64,000 nt of DNA from Candidatus Lambdaproteobacteria bacterium RIFOXYD2_FULL_56_26 (GTDB lineage: Bacteria; SAR324; XYD2-FULL-50-16), in assembly GCA_001783715.1 (NCBI GenBank), contig MFNF01000001.1:186001-250000 (forward strand), in the 5' to 3' direction. The notes under the pieces were generated by a model. The model worked only from the letters and a program-made list of their open reading frames with translations, made no database searches and was not told the DNA's origin. Of the stretch, positions 57,524-64,000 are shown piece after piece. The first letter of the stretch is position 1; every line of letters starts with the position of its first letter. Made by a program: the position numbers and the translations under genes.

Positions 57524-58086
57524 AACAGGCTCCCTCCAATCAAACCGCCAAAGGAACTGCCGATCCCGTCACAGGTAATGAAGGACCAGGATTTGCTGAC
57601 CTTAAGCATCAAAACACCATAGTGGATGTCATTGGCCGAGAAAAAGGGGCTGGGGTCGCCCAGCTGGTTGCCGCCCGAAATGCTAAGGCCCTCGGTCGTG
57701 GTGGCCACGCCGTAGCCGACCCCAGGGCCGATCCGCAGGCCTGCGATGTCAACGGTGGCAAAATAATCCAACTCGTAGGCCACCAGAGTCACGCCCACCG
57801 TTCCGGTCACCCCGTCTCGGGTCAACTGACCGGTGCCCGAGAGGTTGTAGTAGGTCAAGGCGGTTTCAGACTTGAAGGCAGGCAGGAAGAACAGGCTGGT
57901 GTCATCGCTTTGGTAGCTCAAGGCAGCACTGGCTCCGGCCAAAGGTAGAATTTGAGTGGTAATCCCGGCACCAGCCAAGAGTTTTATGTCACCGGCAAAA
58001 CTCAAGGAGGAAGAGGCCAAAAACACCAAAGCCGACAATCCGATGAACCAAAGACGTTTCCAAAAGTACAGAGAAGTTGGGATCAT
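57505..58086 (-). CDS. Exported protein, possibly beta-barrel or beta-rich
   Basis: Signal peptide LVFLASSSLSFA; alternating hydrophobic segments; overlaps the octaheme gene by 19 nt. Confidence 0.55.
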   Translation of the reverse strand: MIPTSLYFWKRLWFIGLSALVFLASSSLSFAGDIKLLAGAGITTQILPLAGASAALSYQSDDTSLFFLPAFKSETALTYYNLSGTGQLTRDGVTGTVGVTLVAYELDYFATVDIAGLRIGPGVGYGVATTTEGLSISGGNQLGDPSPFFSANDIHYGVLMLKVSKSWSFITCDGIGSSFGGLIGGSLLCGVLF

Positions 58087-58263
58087 TGGGTCTGAAAGTC
58101 CGTAGAGGGTTGCCAGAATAGGGAAAAGACCTGTTAAAGTACCGTTTGCCGGTAAAATCCGTCAAGAATTGCCTCCACTCTAACGAAGTAAGATGAAGTT
58201 TAGATGAACCGAAGATGAAAAGAATTTCATTCTCGCCCCTGTAGATTGAGCTTTTTGACGGTT

Positions 58264-59520
58264 CTAAAGGGAAACCAGCTGGAGGCTTTTTCCCTTGGTC
58301 GGCAGGCTGACTTCCACCCGGAATTGCCCGGATTCCTCCAGTTGGATCCGAAGTTTGCCGCCATGGGAAAGAACAATGTAGTTGGTGATGTTCAGCCCCA
58401 GCCCCTTGCCTGCACTTTGGAAGGATTCGGCGTTGCGGCCCCGGTAAAAGGGGGTGAGCAGTTTTTTGGGGTCCTCGCCCTTAAGATAGCGGCTGTGGTT
58501 GACCACCACCAGTTTGGCCTGTCCACCGTTGTTTTCCGCTTCCAGGCGAATCTCGCTGCTTTCCACCGAATATTTGACCGCATTGTCCAAGAGGTTCACA
58601 AAGGCCCGGCCAAACAGGTGGGGGTCACAAAAGAGGGTAAACCCCGGTTCCCACCGGTGGACAACGGTCAGGGACTTGGCTTCCAACCTGCCGTTGATGT
58701 CTTTGAGACTGTCGGCCAAAAGCCGGTCGAGATCCAGGGTTTCCTTGACCAGCGAGAGGGATTTAAAATTCGAGCTGGCCAAAAGGTACAGGTCTTGGAG
58801 CAGGCTGATGATCCGGTTGGCCTCTTGGAGCCCCAGGGCGATAAACTCTCGGTATTCCTCTGGGCTGCGAGGTTTACGCAGGGAGACCTCCAGGTTGCCC
58901 TTGAGGGAGGTCAGCGGGGAGTGCAGTTCGTGGGTGACGTTGCTGCTGAAGTTTTCCTGGAAACGGAAAGCTTCGGTGATCGGCCGCATGGCCAAGGAAA
59001 CCAGGATGCGACTCAAGAGGTAAGAAAGTACCAGGACACCGGGACTGGAGAGCCAGAGCAGCTTGAGAAAGTTTTGTTCGTACTTGCTCAGCTGAGTGAT
59101 CGGCTCGGAGATCCGTACCACTGCCTTGTCGTTGGGCCGAAAGTAAAGCACCAGAAACTGGCTCTGGTTGTATTCGACCAAGTCAAAGACATATTGGCGG
59201 TTTTTGCTTTCCTCAAAGGCATCGGGATTGAGGGGGGCCTGGAAGATCTCGGCGTTGTTGGTCTGGCCGGTCAAGTGGCCCGAGAGGTCGTAGATCTGGA
59301 AGACCTCGTCTTCGTCCAGCTTGCTGAAATTGCCATGGTCGCCATTGTTGTAATAACGTTCCATGTATTCTTTGTGACCGTCCTTGACTAAGTCTTCCCG
59401 GAGTCCCTCCAAGAGGGACTCGTGCAGGTAGAGGTAGCTGGTCCCCAAAATCAGGGCACAAAAAAGCGTAATCCCCAAGGCAAACAGCAGGGTCAGCCGA
59501 TTTTTGGTCGCTTGGATCAT
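58264..59520 (-). CDS. Membrane sensor histidine kinase
   Basis: Two TM segments flanking a sensor region, NVTHELHSPLTSLKGNLEV, HATPase G-box GKGLGLNITNYIVLSHGG. Confidence 0.93.
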   Translation of the reverse strand: MIQATKNRLTLLFALGITLFCALILGTSYLYLHESLLEGLREDLVKDGHKEYMERYYNNGDHGNFSKLDEDEVFQIYDLSGHLTGQTNNAEIFQAPLNPDAFEESKNRQYVFDLVEYNQSQFLVLYFRPNDKAVVRISEPITQLSKYEQNFLKLLWLSSPGVLVLSYLLSRILVSLAMRPITEAFRFQENFSSNVTHELHSPLTSLKGNLEVSLRKPRSPEEYREFIALGLQEANRIISLLQDLYLLASSNFKSLSLVKETLDLDRLLADSLKDINGRLEAKSLTVVHRWEPGFTLFCDPHLFGRAFVNLLDNAVKYSVESSEIRLEAENNGGQAKLVVVNHSRYLKGEDPKKLLTPFYRGRNAESFQSAGKGLGLNITNYIVLSHGGKLRIQLEESGQFRVEVSLPTKGKSLQLVSL

Positions 59521-59523
59521 CGA

Positions 59524-60033
59524 CTACTTGGGGATCTTGACGTATTCTTCTTCAAAATTCCCTTTGGCCGCATCCGGGTGGCAAGCAGCGCAGTTGGCCC
59601 AGCTTTTGATGGCCGGACGGGCCAGGGTGGCGGGGGAAATCTCATGGTGCTCCCGTTTGAAATAAGGGATGTCGGAGATTCTCAAGTAGGTTTTGTCCCC
59701 GGTGGACTGGAGCAATTTGATGGCCCGTTTGCTGTTGGAGGTTTCCCCGGCGTTGTTGAGCAAATAAGCCTTCACCGCTTCCAGACCCGGTCCTTCGAGG
59801 CTGGCATCGTCCCCAAAGTGGTCGTGTAGGTTGGACAACATTTTTTCCCAACTTCGCTTGGGCAACAGTTCGGCCTGGTAGGCAAAGTGGCAGGAACCAC
59901 ATTCTTCCAGGTATTGGGCATCGGTTACCGGTTTCAAAAAGCCCTTTTGCCCCACACTGCCGTCGGCCAATGCAGAAGTGCCGGTCAAACCAAAAGCAGC
60001 CAAAACCATCAAAGACAACGCCCGATTCAACAT
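59524..60033 (-). CDS. Diheme cytochrome c (DHC-like)
   Basis: CGSCHFAYQAELLPKRSWEKMLSNLHDHFGDDASL...CAACH; signal peptide. Confidence 0.82.
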   Translation of the reverse strand: MLNRALSLMVLAAFGLTGTSALADGSVGQKGFLKPVTDAQYLEECGSCHFAYQAELLPKRSWEKMLSNLHDHFGDDASLEGPGLEAVKAYLLNNAGETSNSKRAIKLLQSTGDKTYLRISDIPYFKREHHEISPATLARPAIKSWANCAACHPDAAKGNFEEEYVKIPK

Positions 60034-60078
60034 AACTCTCCTGTGTGGGTAGGGTGGGGCAAAAAGGTGAAATTCCGG

Positions 60079-60519
60079 TCAAAGGGAATAAATAAACTCA
60101 ATAAAATCACCCTTTTCAAGACTCGTACATTCCCGCTCCAAGGTCCACTTGCAATTGCGGCGGAACCATTTTTCCACCTTGGCAGCCTTGGTAAAGCGGT
60201 CCCGCTGGACCTTGGGAGAAAGGGGGTCGATCTTTTTCCCGGTCACGGCGTGCTTGGAAGGCAACATCGGGTCAGACTTATGGCAGGTGGCGCAGGAACG
60301 TTTGTCCCCCTCGGCACTGTCGGTGTGCTCGAAAAAGTAGAAGGTTTTACCCCGTTCAGCCGAAAATTCCGTAAAGGCCGGGTCCTTGGCCTTGGATTCT
60401 TTGGCAAGTTCGGCCAAAACCCCTTGGATCTCGGGGTTTTTGGGGGTAAAGGCAAGAGCGGTCTGGAGGGAAACAAAACATACGATGAAACTCGCCATCA
60501 GGGCGAAACTTTTGGACAT
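60079..60519 (-). CDS. SHP-like (DUF1924) monoheme cytochrome c
   Basis: CATCHKSDPMLPSKHAVTGKKIDPLSPKVQRDRFTKAAKVEKWFRRNCKWTLERECTSLEKGDFIEFI. Confidence 0.82.
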   Translation of the reverse strand: MSKSFALMASFIVCFVSLQTALAFTPKNPEIQGVLAELAKESKAKDPAFTEFSAERGKTFYFFEHTDSAEGDKRSCATCHKSDPMLPSKHAVTGKKIDPLSPKVQRDRFTKAAKVEKWFRRNCKWTLERECTSLEKGDFIEFIYSL

Positions 60520-60677
60520 AATCTTCCCTATTCGTTGGGTCAGGCGGAGGCACCAGGTAGAGCCGCTCGAAGACCCGGTTAAGCTATCCTCTGAATATGA
60601 ACAGAACATGAAAGGAGGATGAAATAAATTTCATGTTTAGGAGGTTGTAACCCTTGCAACGCCCAAGGTGAAGCGAA

Positions 60678-61430
60678 TTATCCCTTGAGTTCTCCGATCA
60701 ACTTTCGGAATTCATCCAAAGTAGTTTGGTAGGATTCTTCCAGCAAGGCGATCCAGGAGGAAAGTGCGGTCTTTTGGTGGTTCTGGGCTTGTCGTTCGAT
60801 TTGGCCGATAATTTCGCTCATCCTTTTGGCTCCGACATTACCGGTCATGCCTTTAAACTTGTGGGTCAAGGCGACCAGGGCGGGGAAATTTTGGCTCAAT
60901 GCCGAGGATTTGAGGCTCTCAAGCATCGGCGGAGCGTCCAGGAAAAAAATCTCGATCAGGTGGGTGACCAAATCCGGGTCGATCTGCCGCCGAGATTCCA
61001 GCAGGACTAGGTCCAGCTCGGTTGTGGGGTGTTCGTTGAACAGACGTTTGGGGGCCTTTTGTTCCTCGATCAGCAACGAAGCCCGGCGCAGGCAGTTTTG
61101 GAAGAGTTCGATGTCCAGAGGTTTGCTCAGATACTCGAACCAACCCCCCGTTTCCAGGCCGACCAAGTTTTTTTGCTGGCCGGTGGCTACCCAAAGGGCG
61201 TTTTGGGCGATTTGGAACTTAAGGTCCGGCTGCTGCACAAAGCCCGGTTCGATTCCCGGCAGCTGGAGAGAGAGCAGGATCAGGTCAAAATGACCCTCGG
61301 TCAGGCAGCGGTTCACCCCAGGCCGGTCCTCAGCCCAGCAGGCCTGATAGCCGGAGAACCGCAAGAACCGCTCCAACACCAGTTTGTCGATGTGGCTGTC
61401 TTCACCTACAAGAATCTTTAGACCCATCAC
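60678..61430 (-). CDS. Receiver-like + HPt domain protein
   Basis: ILVGEDSHIDKLVLERFL and LILLSLQLPGIEPG (no Asp); YLSKPLD; HPt LVALTHKFKGMTGNVGAKRMSEII. Confidence 0.85.
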   Translation of the reverse strand: MMGLKILVGEDSHIDKLVLERFLRFSGYQACWAEDRPGVNRCLTEGHFDLILLSLQLPGIEPGFVQQPDLKFQIAQNALWVATGQQKNLVGLETGGWFEYLSKPLDIELFQNCLRRASLLIEEQKAPKRLFNEHPTTELDLVLLESRRQIDPDLVTHLIEIFFLDAPPMLESLKSSALSQNFPALVALTHKFKGMTGNVGAKRMSEIIGQIERQAQNHQKTALSSWIALLEESYQTTLDEFRKLIGELKG

Positions 61431-61628
61431 TGCACAATCCCGGTTGGTTGAAACTCTGCCTTCATTCTAGGGCCTCGACCGGGGGGCTGTCGAGAAAAAA
61501 GCTGGTTTTACTAGGGGCCAAGGGTAGTCAAATTTACGGTTCCAAAGGAGAGGCCCAAGGCCAATCGGCCCTTGGCGGCCCAAGCTGCCAGAAAGATCAG
61601 GCCGTCAACCTACCCGGGAGGTGGGTCC

Positions 61629-62093
61629 TCAAGGGTTATGGTACTTCTCTCCCTTGACCAGGGTCATGGCTCGGTAGAGCTGCTCTACCAACAGCAGGCG
61701 GATCATCTGGTGGGTGAAGGTGAATTTGGAGAAGCTGAGTTTGAGGTTGGCCCGTTCCTTGAGCGCCGGAGCGATGCCCCAGGCACCGCCGACTACAAAA
61801 TCCAGGTGGGAGGTGCCAAAGAGGCTCAACTTTTGGAAAAGCTCGGACAGCTCGACCGAACCCTTGGCGGAACCAGCTTCGTCCAGCACGACCACATAGG
61901 CTTGGGGGCCCAACTGGGCAAGGATCCTTTCCGCCTCTTGGGCCATGACCTGGGAAGGATCGCCGCTGCCTTCCTTGACCTCCACCACTTCGACCTTGCT
62001 GTAGGGCACCAACCGTTTGAGGTAAAGGTTGATTCCCTCCTTGAGGTAGGCCTCCTTGGTGCGGCCCACAAAAAACAGCCGAAAGCTCCTCAC
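61629..62093 (-). CDS. rlmH: 23S rRNA (pseudouridine-N3)-methyltransferase RlmH
   Basis: YVVVLDEAGSAKGSVELSELF, LDFVVGGAWGIAP, FTFTHQMIRLLLVEQLYRA. Confidence 0.93.
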   Translation of the reverse strand: MRSFRLFFVGRTKEAYLKEGINLYLKRLVPYSKVEVVEVKEGSGDPSQVMAQEAERILAQLGPQAYVVVLDEAGSAKGSVELSELFQKLSLFGTSHLDFVVGGAWGIAPALKERANLKLSFSKFTFTHQMIRLLLVEQLYRAMTLVKGEKYHNP

Positions 62094-62102
62094 CGGCGGG
62101 GC

Positions 62103-62444
62103 CTAAAGGACCCGACGGAGCTGGGCTTTTTTGTGCAGGTCTTCAATGGCATATTCCTCCCGCAGGTCTTCAAGGAAGATGTGGATGATGATGTCGTTGT
62201 AGTCCATCAGAATCCAGTCCCCTTCCTGTGCTCCCTCAACCCCCAGGGGATAAAGCCCCGTTTCCTTGAGGGCGAAGTGCAACCGGTCGTGGATCCCTTG
62301 GGCGTGGGCGGTGGAGGTGGCGCTGCAAACCACGATGTAGTCGGCCAAGGAGGATTCGCCCATCAGGTCGATCGAGAGAATGTCCAGGGCTTTGATGTCT
62401 TCTAAGGTGGTGATCACCAATTCCAAAAGGGCTTTTTGTTCCAT
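62103..62444 (-). CDS. rsfS: Ribosome silencing factor
   Basis: LDILSIDLMGESSLADYIVVCSATSTAHAQGIHDRL, GDWILMDYNDIIIHIF. Confidence 0.95.
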   Translation of the reverse strand: MEQKALLELVITTLEDIKALDILSIDLMGESSLADYIVVCSATSTAHAQGIHDRLHFALKETGLYPLGVEGAQEGDWILMDYNDIIIHIFLEDLREEYAIEDLHKKAQLRRVL

Positions 62445-62449
62445 TCCGA

Positions 62450-63040
62450 TTACTTATGGGTTGAAGGCTGTTGGAGCCAAACTTCCAGCGCCTTGGGGTG
62501 GAGCCAGGGTTTGGTTTTCAGTTCTTCGGCCGACATCGACCGAATCTCGGTGGAGGAAACTTGAGGCAGGTCAAGGTCCATCCACAACAATTTATCCCCA
62601 ACCAGGGCTTTGGACCGGGTCAGGTCGGGGGGCAAGGAGGCCCGCCGGTTGACCACCAAAAGCCGGGCCAACTCCAGGATTCGGTCCGTCCGTTTCCATT
62701 GGTGGAAAAATGCGAAGGTGTCCGCCCCCAGGATCAGGTAAAGCCGGTCGTCTGGGTAGGCCTGGGCAAAGGCCTCAAGGGTTTCGTAGCTGTAGGAAAG
62801 ACCAGCTCTTTCAAGCTCAATCCGGTTGATCCCCACGGGCCCCAACTCTTTGAAGGTCGCCGCCAACATAGCGAGTCTCAACGGTTCGGGCAAGGGGGGT
62901 TGGTCCTGTTTGAAGGGATTTAAATAGGCCGGAATCACCTCGATCCGGTCCACCGCCTTGGCAGCCAGAAGCTGGACGGCAATTTGGTAATGCCCCCAGT
63001 GGACCGGACTGAAGCTACCGCCAAAAAGACCTATGATCAT
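62450..63040 (-). CDS. nadD: Nicotinate-nucleotide adenylyltransferase
   Basis: IGLFGGSFSPVHWGHYQIA, LILGADTFAFFHQWKR, VSSTEIR. Confidence 0.95.
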   Translation of the reverse strand: MIIGLFGGSFSPVHWGHYQIAVQLLAAKAVDRIEVIPAYLNPFKQDQPPLPEPLRLAMLAATFKELGPVGINRIELERAGLSYSYETLEAFAQAYPDDRLYLILGADTFAFFHQWKRTDRILELARLLVVNRRASLPPDLTRSKALVGDKLLWMDLDLPQVSSTEIRSMSAEELKTKPWLHPKALEVWLQQPSTHK

Positions 63041-63185
63041 TGGGAGGGCCGGGAGTTTGGTTCTCTTTTTGCTTGGCTGTTACCAGTTTTCCGCCCATTC
63101 TTCGCATTGGGGGCAGGACTCTTTCTCCAGGCCAAGCTCCAGGGCCAAACGGGGAGGGTAGCTACAACTTGTTCTTAAAGGCCAT

Positions 63186-64000
63186 ATGGCAATTTTTGGA
63201 TTCTTGTCAACGATAACCCGGTGGTGGGTCCCTGATCTTTATGCCGCCGTTAGACCGGACGAGGATTTTAACGTAGTTGACCCCAAAATCTTTCACTCTC
63301 CTGTTTCTTACGCCGGAGAGTGGGTTTATCTGGCCATTGCCTTTGGGTTCTTTTTGGTGATGGGGATCGTTTATTCGATCTACCAAAAAATAAAGGCGGC
63401 CCAGCTGGGCAAAAACGTAGAGAAGTACAAAGTCAGGAAAGACCAGACCAAGATGATGGCCCTCAAGATGAACGAGGAGTCCACCGAAGCTTTGCAAGAG
63501 CTGGCCAAAAGAGCGGGCAAATCCACCGATGATCTGTTGAGCGACAACCGAAACTTTGAAAAGGCGGTCAACCAGATCATCGCCAAAAACCCAGCCGACC
63601 CGATTCTGGCCCTGGTCCAGTCGATCCGGGAACAGGCGGATTTTGTTTACTCCAACCACAAGGTCGCCTTTGTGTGCACCCAGATGTTGGAAGTCGGCCA
63701 GGAATTGCGGGTCTTTGTGACCCACAAGGGCAAGGACCACAGCTTTTTGGCCCGGGTCTTGAGAGTGACCCAATCGGAATTGTGGCTCAAGCCGCCCAAG
63801 GCCAAGGGCAAGGTGATCAACCTGACGGTGTTCAAACGGTTTGAAATCCGGCTCTACCGGCCCCAGGACGGAGAGTACCATTTTTTTGTGGATCTGGTAC
63901 GCCAGGTCAAACGGCCGGTCAACGCCCTGATCCTTTCCCATGCCCTGCAGGTCACCCGGCTCAACCACCGGCAGCATGAACGGATTGCAGTGGAGCTGGA
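63186..64000 (+). CDS. Membrane-anchored PilZ-domain protein (YcgR-like order), truncated by window edge
   Basis: Manual translation MAIFGFLSTITRWWVPDLYAAV...TM EWVYLAIAFGFFLVMGIVYSI...LNHRQHERIAVELE; RxxxR motif RQHER; not in supplied ORF track. Confidence 0.65.
   Translation, partial: MAIFGFLSTITRWWVPDLYAAVRPDEDFNVVDPKIFHSPVSYAGEWVYLAIAFGFFLVMGIVYSIYQKIKAAQLGKNVEKYKVRKDQTKMMALKMNEESTEALQELAKRAGKSTDDLLSDNRNFEKAVNQIIAKNPADPILALVQSIREQADFVYSNHKVAFVCTQMLEVGQELRVFVTHKGKDHSFLARVLRVTQSELWLKPPKAKGKVINLTVFKRFEIRLYRPQDGEYHFFVDLVRQVKRPVNALILSHALQVTRLNHRQHERIAVEL

Noticed and set aside
57505-58086. Idea that this gene is the outer-membrane porin of a porin-cytochrome conduit
   Set aside because: At 193 aa it seems too small to sheath a multiheme cytochrome; kept only as an exported beta-rich protein.
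1-64000. tRNA, rRNA, CRISPR arrays, insertion sequences, prophage
   Set aside because: No tRNA-like cloverleaf, rRNA motifs, regularly spaced repeats, transposase or integrase motifs recognised; tRNAscan/Infernal would be needed to exclude small RNAs.

Overview
This 64 kb window is a gene-dense Gram-negative chromosomal segment. I found no rRNA, tRNA, CRISPR array or recognisable transposon. Housekeeping genes include rpoN, a HU/IHF gene, kdsD, bamD/cpoB-like, dprA, mgtE, serA, recO-like, nnrD, frr, clpB, argC, a three-gene succinate dehydrogenase/fumarate reductase with a CCG-type subunit, and nadD-rsfS-rlmH. The most distinctive region is about 51.9-60.5 kb on the minus strand. It is a compact redox locus encoding about 34 c-type heme sites: a 16-heme, an 8-heme and a 5-heme cytochrome, an SHP-like (DUF1924) protein, a DHC-like diheme cytochrome, a small two-site lipoprotein, a membrane cytochrome b, a YceI-like protein and a small exported protein. 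Its histidine kinase and response regulator lie at separate ends of the redox genes. The 8-heme protein is four tandem copies of a two-heme module, and the small lipoprotein carries one copy with an unusual CX4CH site. Other observations: a CIRCE (HrcA) operator 5' of clpB; a sigma-54 activator overlapping the clpB stop whose receiver has Glu at the phospho-Asp position; two more receivers lacking that Asp (D->N and D->S); a Zn-ribbon plus nucleoside-deoxyribosyltransferase-like protein in an AT-richer patch; a large charged insertion in RpoN; a tandem CDP-alcohol phosphatidyltransferase fusion; a 30-aa membrane microprotein; and a window-truncated PilZ protein missing from the supplied ORF track. 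All family calls come from reading motifs by eye; no search was run.
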